Assembly: GCA_017165825.1 (NCBI GenBank)
Contig: CM029372.1
Coordinates: forward strand, 855,466-919,465
Source of the DNA: Hepsetus odoe
Lineage: Eukaryota > Chordata > Actinopteri > Characiformes > Hepsetidae
Direction: 5' to 3'
Length of the DNA stretch: 64,000 nucleotides
The notes beneath the pieces were generated by a model. The model was given only the letters and a program-made list of their open reading frames with translations, searched no databases and had not been told where the DNA came from. Position 1 is the first letter of the stretch; the number at the start of each line of letters is the position of its first letter. This document shows positions 24,900 to 37,671 of this stretch, one piece after another. The translations under genes were made by a program, and so were the position numbers.

Positions 24900-26500
24900 C
24901 CGCAGATCAATAGCGCTTTGTAACAAAGGCAGGCCCGTTATTGAGGAGCCTGTTTTGCGCGCTTCATCTCGCCCCCTGTGATGTGAAGTCCGGCACCGTG
25001 GCGTAAGTTATTATGGACCGCCTCGACAGAAACGGGACGCGGGCCAGTGTGCGACTGAGCGAGCGGAGCAGCGGGGCGCTAACAAAACGCTGACCCTTCA
25101 GTCCGAGGAAAACTGCCGTGACTGAAAGTGTAGATCGCGAGAACTTTAAGACTTCCAAGATCACAAAAGCGAGAAAGCGGTGGTAAAGGAAAAGAAGAGG
25201 CAGGGAGAGAGGGCGGAGGAAAGAGAGCCGCTGATGTGGAGAGAAGCAATGGCTTCCATGTGGGAGACGGCAGGAGCCTTTCCTCCTTCTGCTCCGCTGG
25301 ACGATTATCATCAATAGGCGGGCCATGGCGCGCGAGGGCAATGTTATGGACTGAGGTTTGTTGGTTCTAAACGGGATACCGTTACAACGTTAGCGTGTAA
25401 CCCCCCCAAAAAAACCCAAAACAAAACAACAAAAAGCCCACAAACAAACAACAACAAAACACACTCAAAGGCGCACACACCTTCATTCACCCACGATTTG
25501 ACTTTTTCTCCTCAAGCCCTGGAGTGAAAAAGCTTTTGGAGCCAAGACCATCACTCTTTCACGACATGAAAACCCGCCGGCAGCCCCGCGTGCTCGCTTA
25601 GAGCGACACGCGCTCGGCCGCCACTTCCCGGTGACCAATGGCAGCCGCGGCGGTGCACTGCGACAGCGGCAGAGCAACAGCAGCAGCGGACCACAGGACC
25701 CCGCGGGCTTGCAAGCACAACGGCTACGTGAGCGCGTGCGTCACCGCTTTGGAGCCGGACTGTCGGTGTGAGTCCGTGCAGGGCTGCGGTGGTCTTGCGT
25801 CTGCTGCGTGCGTCGCCTGCGTCTCGGCTTTCCTCGCGCTGCTGCTGCAGCTGGTGGACTGGGATGCGGAGCGTGGCGACGAATGCAGCGCGCAGACGCT
25901 TTCCTCTTCCTCTGGTTCTGGTTCTCAGCTGGTGGACGGCGGCGCCCTGTGCCATCTGATCTCGCCCGCCTTTACCCTCCTATGTGCCTTCTTCTGGCTC
26001 GGCCTATACCTGCAACGCGGCGGCGCGCTCACCGGCAGCGTCGTGCTCCTGCTGGCCGCGTGTCACGTGGGCGAGGCGGCGGCGCAGTGGCTCGTGCGCG
26101 GCGCGGACGAGCAGTTGCTCTCGTTCACGGCTAGCGCGGCAGTGCTCGCGTGCCTGGCCGGCGGGGCACTCATGGTGGTCAGACTGGGCCAAGGCGTCTC
26201 CGTAATCGTGTTCGTCAGCGTCGTGCGCGCCCTCGCCCTGATCTCGCTGCAGAAAGTGCGTGCGGGCTGGAGACCGTACGTGGCCTACCTGCTGGGGGTC
26301 CTCGGCGTGCTGCTCGCGCGCTATGCTGACCGGCTGCTGCCGAATCAGGGCGCACAGCAGCGAGAGGGCTGCGCCTCCGTGACAGGCACGAGGGGAGAAA
26401 TTCCCGTATTTAAAAGGCGCAGGAGGTCCAGTTCCGTCGTATCGTCAGACATGGCACATCACGCACAGTCCAGCCGCAAGTCGCACAGGAGGACCTCCCT
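24900..26500 (+). promoter_or_regulatory. CpG island covering pde3a promoter, 5' UTR and exon 1
   Basis: CG dinucleotides become dense from about 24.9 kb, with an AT-rich background on either side, and fade just after the splice donor. The part before 25638 has no TATA box that I can place and no open frame continuous with pde3a, which suits a CpG-island promoter with dispersed start sites. Several short upstream ATGs (for example 25258) could affect translation. The transcription start cannot be fixed from sequence alone. Confidence 0.7.
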
Positions 26501-26522
26501 GCCATGCATTCAAAGAGACCAG
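25638..26522 (+). CDS. pde3a: Phosphodiesterase 3A, first coding exon (partial gene)
   Basis: This exon encodes 295 residues of the N-terminus of the membrane-associated cAMP/cGMP phosphodiesterase PDE3A; the catalytic domain lies in later exons outside the window. Hydrophobic segments lie at about residues 53-74, 104-125, 130-150, 159-181, 186-204 and 212-231, matching the NHR1 membrane region of the family. A basic stretch (KRRRR, 259-263) is followed by SSSVVS and then RRTSLPCI (284-291), the conserved kinase sites; S287 should correspond to human S312. The ATG at 25638 is the first in-frame start after an in-frame TGA at 25632-25634. The exon ends in phase 0 at CAG|GTAAAA. The order IPVFKRRRRSSSVVS then SHRRTSLPCI favours PDE3A over PDE3B. 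The exon is far more GC-rich than its surroundings. Identity rests on recalled family sequences. Confidence 0.92.
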
Positions 26523-26528
26523 GTAAAA
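26523..26528 (+). other. pde3a: Splice donor of pde3a exon 1
   Basis: The exon ends CAG and the intron begins GTAAAA. The reading frame is complete at the junction (phase 0) and the protein ends at the residue where PDE3 exon 1 is expected to end. The open frame continues only 20 codons past the donor with unrelated sequence before a stop. Confidence 0.85.
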
Positions 26529-27427
26529 CTTTCTCTGTCATTTCAGACAGACACTGTGGTGCTGCTTTACATGCTCGTTCTTTAAAGCACAAAACGTATA
26601 TATACAAAATAATTCATTTTAATATTATTACGATTTTCTTCGCCTCTGCGGACCGAGTGCGGAGTTGTCTGATTAATGGCTGGATTAAACGCTGCTTATT
26701 TCAATGCATTCTTGGAAAGGATATGTTCACCTTTGTCTTTGGTGATTTTTGTGCATGAGAAGACGTGAAGAGAGCGATTTGTTTATTACCCAGCACAAAA
26801 AAATTGGGAACAGTTACAGTGTGTATTTTTGCTTTCATCGTTGCTTTATTTTATGTACATCTATTTATGTCCCCTCATACATTAATTACGTTCCATTTGA
26901 ACTAATGTAACTCTATTTATATGATGCTTTTTTCTGAGATGTTCAGCCAACTGAGACAACCTGAACACTTTTCATTCCCACAAATGGAAAAGCAAACGTG
27001 CTGTTGTGATAAACGTGGAGGTGTTTAAACGTGACAGTTTTTTGAATATGCAAGTCTCTTTGTAGTCTGTTTAAGAATTACACTGGCTGCACACCCTTCC
27101 AGTGTAGACATCGCATATTGTCTGTTTGGAAGTTATAAAACTGAAATTGTGCAATAGATTTTCCTGCTTTCCTTTTGTTTTAAGGAGGCACTATTTCCAT
27201 TGAATAAGGTCGTCCAATGAAACCAGACAAATGTGTGAACAGGGTTATTTATGGATTTGTATTTTATTTTTAGTCTGACCACCATCTTTCCGTGTCCATG
27301 ACATGAATATAATTTTTTTGTTTCACTAATGTTTCAAGAAGCTATAGAAGCTAATGGGCTTGCATTCTTGCTTTTACATTCCTGAAATTAAGTGTTAAAT
27401 GTATAAAGTAAGGAATGTATGATTGCA

Positions 27428-27640
27428 TGAATGTGTGTGAGTGTGTGGATGGGTGTGTGTGTGTGTGTGTGTGCGCTCTTGCTGTCAGCCTCATTTATTT
27501 CCCTTGCAGGCTGCTGTATAGTTTTCGCCCTCTAGTGAATGGAGAGATGATATTTTGTAGCCTGAAAATCTTTTTCATCACAATAATAGAATTTCCTCAA
27601 AGTAGTTAAAAATATTTTGGTCTTGGCTATAATTACTCTT

Positions 27641-27677
<37 letters not shown>

Positions 27678-27965
27678 TACACACACACACACACAAACAT
27701 ATGGGTGGATGCATGTATGGGTGCTTACATACACCTGGTGCCCATGTGTGTACAGTGATGCTAGTGCTTATTCAGAAAGAATGTGTGCACTTGTCCCATC
27801 TGTGAAATCTGGCAGTGTAAACACATCAAGGTGTATTCCCTGCACCAGTCATGCTTCTGTGGTCCTGTGTGCAGTAGAGTTGGACATCAAGTACACACAT
27901 ACAAATACAAACGTGTGCGCACACACACACACCTACACACACAAACGCACACACACACACAATTA
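27428..27965. repeat. Three (TG/CA)n microsatellites in pde3a intron 1
   Basis: (TG)n at about 27430-27472, (CA)n at 27643-27694 and interrupted (CA)n at 27898-27960. Confidence 0.9.
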
Positions 27966-29390
27966 AGATTTCAAATGATTTTTTTTTAAAGATAAGATAA
28001 AATTAATTAAGTTCCTTGTCTTTAACATGCTCAGGGCAATAAAATAGGAATAGAAGTCAAAAAGGTTTTATTTATACAACAGGATAAAGTGCATCTATTA
28101 AAAATGAGATAAAAATATAAAGAAAACAGTAGTAATTAAATAAGAATATAAATATGAATAGAAGGAGAATTATAATGAATATGCACAGTATCTCATAAGG
28201 AATGCAAACTGGTGAAAAAAAAGAAAGTGAAAGTGTTAATTATGATATTAATACTTAATGAGGTAAAGCAAATGTGGTAGGTATTGTGCATGTTTAAATG
28301 TTCAAATGTCACGCATATGAAACAAATTTACAAAACTATGCAGTTAATCACTCAAGACAATATGTTTAATTATGCTTTAATACTGTTGCGATCAGGTAAC
28401 TGCAGCTAACAAACACTTGAAATCAATACAGCCACCTTTACTGTGTTTGTAAATGCACAGGATCAGAAATTCCATCAGTTTAAACATTCAGCTCCTTAAT
28501 AATTTTGTGCAAACTTATGGATGTGGTTTAAGACATAGTATGGCCTACTCTAAACAATAAAACTGAACAAACATACAGCTGTTACAGACACACTGATGCT
28601 GCTATACAAGGTCATAAGTAGGAATTAAATTTATAATGGTTATTGTAACAAAAATTTACTTTAGGTAAGCATTCTTTATCCCAAGGTATTCTGTTGAAGC
28701 GTTTCTTTATTGATATATCTCACAGTATATCATATTGGGTTCTAAACTGTATCAGCACTTCTGTGCCACCAGATTTTGAAGACTGTATACTTCTGCTTGC
28801 TAGCTACCCTACCATCATATTAAAGCATTGTGATTATATTGAATATATTATATTATATTGATTATATTGCTGCACTTTATGAGAATGGCTTATAACATAT
28901 TAAAATCACATTGGTAAATAAATAATGTGGAAAAGACAACAAATTAAATAGAAAATGTAAAATATGGACATGTTAAGACATCTTTTTGCACTTCAGTGTC
29001 AATAACGATTAAAACGTGGGCAATATAATGCCTTTTCTTGATAGCATGAATACCTTGAATACCTTACCAAGACACCCAGTACCATGGTCACCTTGTCTGA
29101 CAAAAGATAAAAAGGAAAAAAAAGAGAAAATGGACATATATTATCTGTTGCTTTTACATTTTAAAGTCGATAACCACAATCAGTTTGTTTTCCTATGCTT
29201 TGCATAGATGCTTTTCTGATGCTTGATATTGCCACTTTAAAAATATGCTCAAAAACTATGAGTACAATATTTATTATTTTTTGCGTTTCACATATCGCGC
29301 AGAACTAAGTTAAACTGAATTAGCCTTGATTAGTTATACAGTCTCTGTAATGAAACTTGTTTGTTCAGTGTACTTTAAGTACTGGTTTTG

Positions 29391-29644
29391 ATTAATGCTG
29401 GGGTGGTGTGGGTAGGATGTAAACGCTGAGTCGGGATTCTATGACTGGACTTTATTAACCATTGTGAACAAAACAATACTCAAGGAAATCAAACACCAAC
29501 GTTGCAATGGAACTAACTTGTGTAAATGACTGCTGCTCTACTCTGACTCACTGGGGCTTAAATAGCCAGCCCTCAATGAAGCACACTTGTGCCCTCATGA
29601 GCCCAGGTGTGCTCATTCAGAGCAGTCCGCCATCTATCGTGACA
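29391..29644 (-). mobile_element. Degraded solo LTR of the same family
   Basis: The minus strand begins TGTCACGATAG and contains the CACACTTGTG/CATGAG region and TATTTAAG typical of the family. Its far end aligns only loosely (GGTGGTGTGGGTAGGATG on the plus strand). I see no clear target duplication. Confidence 0.65.
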
Positions 29645-30844
29645 GTAATGTTATACACTCACACAATCACAATATATTTTGCCATACTGTCCAACCCTAC
29701 CTCCAAATGAATGAAAGCGTATTTACTCTCTTTAAATAGAGATTATTGAAACATAGTGCATCAAAATTACTTAAACAGACAGTATAAATATTCTAGCAAA
29801 TCTGCTTTTATGAAGGTTTATCAAACTTTCATTCTCTAGAGTGACAGAAAAAAAGCCTTTCTCCTGACATTTCTTTTAACTAGGTTTTCTGGTGTCTGTG
29901 CATGAAATAGTCCCATCTGTGAAACAGATAACCATTCATGTATATTCATGAGTCATATATAAACATTTATTAACCTTATTCATCAACTGTCCACTGGTTT
30001 GATCAATGAGGACATGTCACATGCGTGGGATGCAACCTAAAAATACATACCGGCATATTCTGTAAAGGAAACCATCTGCTTAATGGAGCAAGAGGTTTTG
30101 TCAATTCAAACTGCTCTCTGCACAGTCAAAGTAGTCTTTAGTGGGTCACTGAATTGTTTGAAGCCAGGACCACTAGGGCAACATACAGTATATTCTAATC
30201 CTTTGAACCGAGCAAAGGGGACCATCTAACGTAGCTTTGAAAATGTTAAGTTTCTCTTGCTTATACTTTTTGTTAGCATTCATTTCACAAACTTCCAAGC
30301 TGATCAGGTGTGTTTCAGTGATATTTTCCTAAAGTGTGCCCAGATGAACAAAAGCCCACCTTTTTTTCACTGTAAGCATAGTTTGGATAAAAGATTAGGT
30401 TTGTGGTTTGTAAAGGAAAAAAGGGGGAGAGCCAGGATCTATTTGCGGAAGAACAATGTTCTTCACTGACGCAAATAGTGTTCCATGGAGACTATGAGTG
30501 TATTTTGGTACCATTAATTTTTTTTTTTTTTTTTTTATCATGGGAACAAATCTCATTTTTTCTTTACCTGCTAGATATTCGAAGAAGTGGATAGGATAGT
30601 TCAAACTGCCAGTTCTCTTTAGAAATGTTTCCAAATAAACATTAATGTGAAGATCCTGTAAAAGGAGGTAGAAATGTTGATTGCACTTTTCTCTGAATTT
30701 CCTGTCATAAATGGAATATATTCTTTCACATGTGGTTCTATTCCACCTTTACCTGCTGCCTGCTGCGGCCTCTCACTCTGAGCTGAGAGATTTTTAAGCT
30801 GTGCCAGAGTACTTTAAGCATAGAGGGTTGTTTTCCTCATCCTA

Positions 30845-30942
30845 AGGCTCTCTCTCTCTTTCTCTAATGCTCTCTCTCTCTCTCTCTTTCTCTAATGTGC
30901 TCTCTCTCTCTCTCTCTCTTTCTCTAATGCTCTCTCTCTAAT

Positions 30943-30991
<49 letters not shown>
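30845..30991. repeat. (CT)n polypyrimidine tract
   Basis: About 145 bp of CT repeats with a few TTTCTCTAATG interruptions, the last 45 bp pure. The opposite strand is all purine. Confidence 0.95.
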
Positions 30992-30994
<3 letters not shown>

Positions 30995-31372
30995 ACTATT
31001 GCTCTCTCCCCCTCTTTCTAATTGGCCTCGTCTGCATTGCTTCTGCAGACAGAGGGTGCTTTGACATCAGCAGGGCCAACACTCTGTATTTTACTTGTAA
31101 GGGGCCTTGGTCTGGCCTGTCTGTGCCCAGCCTGGAATGTGAAGCTTCAGCTGTCTTGCCTGCTTAGCCAGCTGCTTGCCAAAAACTTCCATTTTAAAAG
31201 TTAGAGCAGCTAGAGCCTCACTAAATACACTTGCTGTAATTACACAGGTAGGCATGGAGAGCCACAATCCTAATTCGGATGTATTAATGATCAGAGAGTT
31301 GACTGAAAATATCAGATACATCTGCCTGTCTAGGGTGTAGAGGAGTTTTAGGGCCATCTCCTTGTTGCTTCA

Positions 31373-31434
31373 GTTTACATTTACATTTACGGGATTTAGC
31401 AGACGCTCTTATCCAGAGCGACTTACAACAGTGC
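31373..31434 (-). repeat. L2-like SINE/LINE 3' tail
   Basis: TTTAGCAGACGCTCTTATCC then AGAGCGACTTACA, the conserved 3' end shared by fish L2-type elements, after ACATTTACATTTAC. Confidence 0.8.
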
Positions 31435-33480
31435 TTCAGTTACTTCTCATCTTAGTGATGGCTGCTATCAGATCAATTTTTTTACAGCAAAGGGCACGAT
31501 GTAGCTTTTCCACTGCTGCACTTCCGATGGAAGATCATTTACTTCACTTAATTGTGTTTCTGTTTGTGTTTACATGCACATACCTCTGCTGGAATGTGTG
31601 TGTGTCTTTGCATGCCACATGTATTTCACCGAGCTCCATGGCTCTTGCCTGTTGCCTGTTGAGAGGCGGCTTGTTATTTTAACCTGGACTAGCTGGGGCC
31701 CAGTGTGCCTCTTTCTTGTAGGACTCCCGCTAGTCATCCATATGAGCTCCATGCTCTAGACAAGGCCTGTCTTGTTACCTCTCTCAATAGTGTGTTTTAG
31801 TTTCGAAAATATGCCAAGCAGATGGAGAGGGGGCTTGGGGGTGGGTATAAGGGATTGAGTCAGCCATCGAAAAAAGGTTGGTACATCTGTACTGAGTGTT
31901 TCTCACAGTGCTTTGCTACTTAATGTTTTAGGGCTTTTGAGGCAATGTTTGGTTTTTCAATTTGATTTTATGCAAAAAAGGCACACTTTTTTGATGGCCC
32001 AACTTAATTATGAAAACATATTAACTGTCATAAACATGAACAAAGTCAATTGTCAGTGAGTTTCCTCCTTGATTCACCCATGTTCCAGGCCAGAAGTACA
32101 ATGTGTAATGACTGCGTGCAGACAAAAGGGAGTTCTTGTCATTGTTCGCTATAAGTTTATATCAGTCACCAAACAAATGTAATCTGTTTTGCCATATCAA
32201 GTGTTGTGTTGCTGAAGGTTTGTTACTTTATATGTGTTTTATCTATACAGGGTATAGTATAAATAAGTGTTAAATGATCAAGCATTTTACTTTGTTATGG
32301 CTGACAAAATAATATAACATTCCTTTGGTGTTTTATGTACTTGCTCTGTTAATTGTTTGATGATTAACATGACACTTACCCTGGGCTAGCTCAGGGGCTC
32401 ATGACAAAATTAATCCACCCCTTAAGAAATATTTTTAAGGATTATCCTTGAAGGCTTACTTAGATTTCTCTGAAATGTATTCTTTTTTCCCAGGGAGTAA
32501 AGTAGTGTCGTTATATTATATTGATGTCATAGGTTTTATACGGTTATCACAGTTCATCAAACCATATAAAGTAAAATTCTAATGCTTACAGCTCACAGTA
32601 AGCTGTTTTGAGTAAAAGATGAGTCAGGGCACAAGAATCACTTTTTTGTTTTTGTAAAGTCTACAGGTTATAAATAATTTGATAAATGCATAGCCGTTTT
32701 GGTTTATTTCACTATAAGCATTTGTGTATTTGAAAATACTTCATGCTTATCAGTGAGAAAACGAAGCACCAGGAACTAGACACTAACATTTGTTGAAAGC
32801 AGAAGCTAAAACTTGTTTTGCTATCTTTGCATTTCAATAGAAATAAAAAGTACAGTTTTTACTCTGTCCACCTCGAAACACTAATTTCCTTCCTGGCATT
32901 TTCTCCTGCTAAAACCACTTTGATTGTTTTCATTTTTTTTCAGTTTTAATGTGAAATGCTGTGTTGTTGGGTATGTCATTTAGTATTTTTACATTGTTTA
33001 TCTGACCACCTAGTTTTCAGTTGACCAAAAGTATTGGAACAGAAAGTAAATGAAAGTAATAGACACTTAATATTTAAGACTGTGACTGTCATGCCGTCAG
33101 TTCCATGTGTTTTTGCCCCTGCTCACCCGGTGTCCATTTATGTCTCCTCCCTATGTCAAGATTCAGTTATTCCCTGTTGTTTTTTGTACCTTGTATGTAA
33201 GCCTCTTTGTTGTCCCTCTGTTGCTTGTTACCTTTTTTTTGTTGCATGATTCTGTAATCTTTTGCTGTTATTTTGCTCTGTGTTATGTAAATGTGGTGTA
33301 TGTTTATAGTAATGCTTGTCATAAATCTTGTTGTTTGGTTTTGTTCTAGGTTCCTAGGTTTTTTATTTGTTGTCCATTTTGGATGCATTTCTCTGTAAAT
33401 CTGTGGACAGAATGTTTCTGTAGACTTCAGAATTCATTCTGCTACTGTTATAGCAAGTTACAACATTAATAAAGTTTTAA
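31435..33480. other. Intronic sequence without recognised genes
   Basis: Also true of 29645-30840, 33700-35390, 35603-37126 and 37672-39768: AT-rich, short random frames only. Confidence 0.5.
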
Positions 33481-33489
33481 GAACCTGTC

Positions 33490-33700
33490 CTAGAAGTAGT
33501 TTTTACCAGCCAAAGCCATAGCACTACCTCCACCATGCTTGTATGGTTTCCCCGTTTTGTCATTTTGATAGAGATTAATCTTTGTCTCATCAGTACATAA
33601 AACTTTGTTCCAGAAACTTTGTAGCTTATCTATGTACTTAATTTTTTTTACAGTTTTACTGCTGTGTGGTTTGTTTTTTCTGATATGGCCACTATATTTC
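33490..33700 (-). pseudogene. Tc1-type transposase fragment, antisense
   Basis: The minus strand of about 33515-33625 reads LCTDETKINLYQNDKTG then KPYKHGGGSAMAL, the segment around the first catalytic Asp. A possible end CCAAAAGTATTGGAACA lies at about 33025-33040. The stretch 33087-33480 between them has LTR-like TGTCATGCC and AATAAA but no firm identity. Confidence 0.6.
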
Positions 33701-34396
33701 TATTTTAAAGTCTTTTTGTGTAATGCTACTAATAGATTTCCCCTCTTTCTCACCTTGCATGCTTTTCCCATTTGAGCTCTCTGGTCTTCATGTTGATTTC
33801 CCCTTTTTAACAACGAATGTGTACTTACAGGTCAAACTCAATGTTTTATATGAGCATAGATATCTGAATCTATTTATAGTTTATGCAGTCAATTCAACAG
33901 TACACCCCTGTGTAACAGCAAGAAACACCTTTCAGCTTCTTTTTTTCCAGTACTTCAATATATTCAATATATTTATGAATTTCAATATATCATTTAATAT
34001 ATCTAGTAAATACAAAGAATATAGAATGCTTCAAATGCTAATTTCTTCAGTGCATGGCCAAAACAAATTGGCCTTGTTGTTTCAGTACTATTGGAGGGAA
34101 CTGTATGTTTGAAAAGCTACCACTGACTAGTAAATGCAGGGCTGGTGTTGACTTAAACATACCATGTTGTCCATATCACAGAGCTCTGGTCCACCGAGAT
34201 CAAAAGACAACAGTGGCATCCAATGTGACAAATTCAGTTATATTTTCTTACATATTTCTTCTACTTTTCCCACTGATTGAAGTGGCTGTAAGCTTTTGTG
34301 CTTTATGTAAGAAAAACAGAATTTTGTTTTTAAATGATTGGTTATGATGATTTAAATTTGGACTGCAGTGATATGTGAATCATGGGCATATGCAGT

Positions 34397-34442
34397 GATA
34401 ATAATAATAATAATAATAATAATGATGATGATGAATAATAAT
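34397..34442. repeat. (ATA/ATG)n microsatellite
   Basis: About nine AATAAT-type units then GATGATGATG. Confidence 0.9.
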
Positions 34443-35387
34443 CATTTGTATCCTTTTCTAAATGTACACACAAAATTGTTTTTATATTAGCAAGTCAGTC
34501 CTAAGGAGGTTTTCTTTTGTTGCTTCAGCTTTTGATTTAATTTGATTAGATTTTTTGTAGGTTGCCATTATGTGAATAAATAGCAGACATTTTAGCCCAG
34601 TAGCCCAGCTACCTAAGGGTTCTGCTTTCTTCTAGAACTATGGTTACATCTTAAAAGTAAAAAATCATTCAGATCATTAAGATTAACATTAGTTATTCAT
34701 TAGAAATGTAATTTATTTATTTTTAAAGCAATTATCTCCTGAGACTGATACTGTCATAAATCACTGGTTTCCTTTGTTAAAGAACACTCCATCATGGACC
34801 ACAATTTAAATGTATTTTAACTTTTTTTGTAGAAAATAATTGTAAGAATGCGCTTTATTTTTTTTACATTTTTTTATATTATGATTATTTTGTGAATTAT
34901 TCACTCACCAGCAGTTGGCATGTTTATAAAAAAATTGTATTGTTAGCTTTTAATGTGGTTACACCTCTATTATCCAGCATGCCTGGGCAAATGTTCTTGC
35001 TCAGTCTCTAAGAAGGATCAGAGGATTTCTGAGAGTTTCAAATTGTTACCAGTAGATTTAATCACTTAACATATAATTGTTTTATAGCATTTTAACAAGT
35101 GTGTAAACAATGGGTATACTTTATGTAAGCTAATTTGCTGCTCATTATATGTTAAATGCATTATAAAGCCATTCAACAAATTGCTTGATGTATTTAGCAC
35201 TGCTTCGATGATAGCATCATAAGTTTTGGGTTGACTGATTATATTGCTGCAATGGATATTTAATGTTAGTATCAAAACTACACTGATGTTTAGACGTTTG
35301 CTTTATTTTTGCTTTAAAATTTTTATTTTTATATTTTGAAAACACCTCTAAAGGGTACAGTTTTACTTACTTCATGACTGCAATTTA

Positions 35388-35602
35388 CACCATTTACATT
35401 TACATTTACGGCATTTAGCCGACGCTCTTATCCAGAGCGACTTACATGTCCTAATTACAGGGACAGTCCCCCTGGAGCAACTCAGGGTTAAGGGTCTTGC
35501 TCAAGGACCCAGTGGTGGTAGTGCTAGAGGTGGGATTCGAACCGGGGACCTCTTGATCCAGAGGTAGGCAAGTACCCTACCACTAGACCATCGCCACCCA
35601 CC
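35388..35602 (-). repeat. Family-B SINE, full length
   Basis: (ACATTT)n, GCCGACGCTCTTATCCAGAG tail, AGGGACAGTCCCCCTGGAGC body, box B GGATTCGAACC and ACCACTAGACCATCGCCACC head on the plus strand. Confidence 0.88.
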
Positions 35603-37126
35603 ACCTACTTTAGCATCCAGATGATAAAAGCAATGCACCTGGTGTTTGATAAGCCAAAGGGGTTATTTCACTCCACAATTCACCAACCTCCTCTGGCCAA
35701 CCATTGCTGCCCAAATCAAATTCAAGTCATGCTTGCCTACAGAGTGACTTCTGGATCTTCTTCCAGCTATTTAAACTTCCTTATACCAGCTTATATTCAT
35801 TCTCAATCACTATTTTCCAATCCATTATTTTCCCCCACCTGCTATCCCTACACACAAGGTAGAGCTACAGTGTATATATATTATTTATATATATTTTTTT
35901 GTTCCTTCAGTTTATATGAGCTTAAGAAATTGCACTAAATAACATGTCCTGGCTATAAGAAATACTTCATCAGCCTCTACTGGGTCCACATGGGACCACA
36001 CCTGTATGAGTTTTCTGCCTGACCTAGACATAGAATGTCACACTCCAAGGACCCACTGCTCGAGCTGTACATAGTATTGCAAAAATTTTTGCTAAATCCA
36101 AACAAGTTGCACCTCACAAACTCTGCCCTCAGTTTTCCTCTCCTTTGTTTCTAGTCCTCTGCTTTGGAATTTATTTAAAAAAATAAACAAACTGGATATT
36201 CGCTGTTATGGGCAAACAATATACATTATACCAGGGCTCACTTGAGACCAATCAACAAAACAAATACAGTCCATTATTTTTCTTGTTTAAAATAAAAATG
36301 TACAGACATATCTGCTCTTTGTGAAGAAGGTTGGACAGTTTAAGTATTACTTCACTAATCATGAGACTAACGCAAAACTGAGTTACAGCTCATAACCAAG
36401 TGAAAGCTAACAAGTTTAAGTGAGTACAACTAGCATGAATACCTGTGGTACCTCATTGCTCTGCTTGTTATCTAGCTAGCATATTTCTCTTTTAATCAAG
36501 GCTTTTTCTTATATTGTGCTTTTTTTCAAATATTCTTATTTTTTTATATTTTCACAGATGATGATTTGATGCATCTTTAATTTAAAGCTACTCTCATATT
36601 TGGCAGAGCATTGGTTTGGGTAACCCTAAAATGAATTAAAATTTCATAATCAGGAGCTTAATTTATATTCTTTTTTTAATCTTATGTCTTTCAGGCAATG
36701 GATTAATTTTTGCTCAGCCTACTGCTCTGCCATACTTTGCAGCAATATTCCATTGGTTAACTTTCTTAGTCTTGTTTCAAAACTTTATAATATGCTATTA
36801 GAGTGAAAATTGTGAAGAAAACAGTGATGTGCAGTTTTTTCAGCTGTTGGTCTTGTGCACTGTGTAGTCTGTTAAGACGCACCCCTCCCCCATTCATTCC
36901 CCAGCCCCCATTCCACCAGTTGTTGCTTCCCTTGTAACAGAACATCTGACATTTCAAACAAACGTGGAAGCAGACAGCTTCATCAAATAAACACAGCATG
37001 GCTGGTCTGGCTGTGCTCTCTCAGCTTGCTGGCTGGCCAAGCATTTGACTACAGATCAGCTCAGCCATTTTATTAGCCACCTTGCACAAGCTTTGTCTCC
37101 TGTGAATAGATTGCTCATTAAACATA

Positions 37127-37671
37127 CAGTACTGTGCAAAAGTTTTAGGCAGGTGTGGAAAAAATGCTGTAAACAAAGAATGCTTTCAGAAATATAAATA
37201 ATGATTGTTTATTTTCATCAATTTACAAAATGCAAAGTGAACGAACAAAAGCAAAATCTAAATCAAATCAATAGTTGGTGTTACTACCTTTTGCCTTCAA
37301 ATCAGCATCAATTCTTGTGGCCCCCACAGAGCCCTGATCTCAACATCATCCAGTGTGTCTGGGATTACATGAAGAGACAGAAGGATGTGAGGAAGCCTAC
37401 AGCCACAGAAGATCTGTGGTTAGTTCTCCAAGATGTTTGGAACAACCTACCAGCCGAGTTCCTTCAAAAACTAGTGTACCTAGAAGAATTGATGCTGTTT
37501 TGAAGGCAAAGGGTGGTCACACCAAATATTGATTTGATTTACATTTCTCTTTTGTTCATTCACTGCATTTTGTTGATTGATGAAAATAAATGATAAACAC
37601 TTCCATTTTTGAAAGCATTCTTTGTTTACAGCATTTTTTCCACACCTGCCTAAAACTTTTGCACAGTACTG
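37127..37671 (+). mobile_element. Internally deleted Tc1-like element, copy 3
   Basis: 545 bp, with TA flanks at both ends. An open frame of 100 codons (37201-37503) covers the transposase tail with SPDLNIIQCVWDY; a Glu usually found before CVWDY is Gln here. The same internal junction as copy 1 is present. Confidence 0.9.

Noticed and set aside
25551..25955. Long minus-strand frame opposite pde3a exon 1
   Set aside because: It is a shadow of the GC-rich exon; composition is Arg/Ala-rich with no family resemblance.
33087..33480. Possible solo LTR (TGTCATGCC start, AATAAA near end)
   Set aside because: No matching end, no target duplication and no second copy in the window; it may be internal to a decayed Tc1.
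34390..34450. Possible CRISPR-like array
   Set aside because: It is a simple trinucleotide repeat without spacers, in a vertebrate genome.
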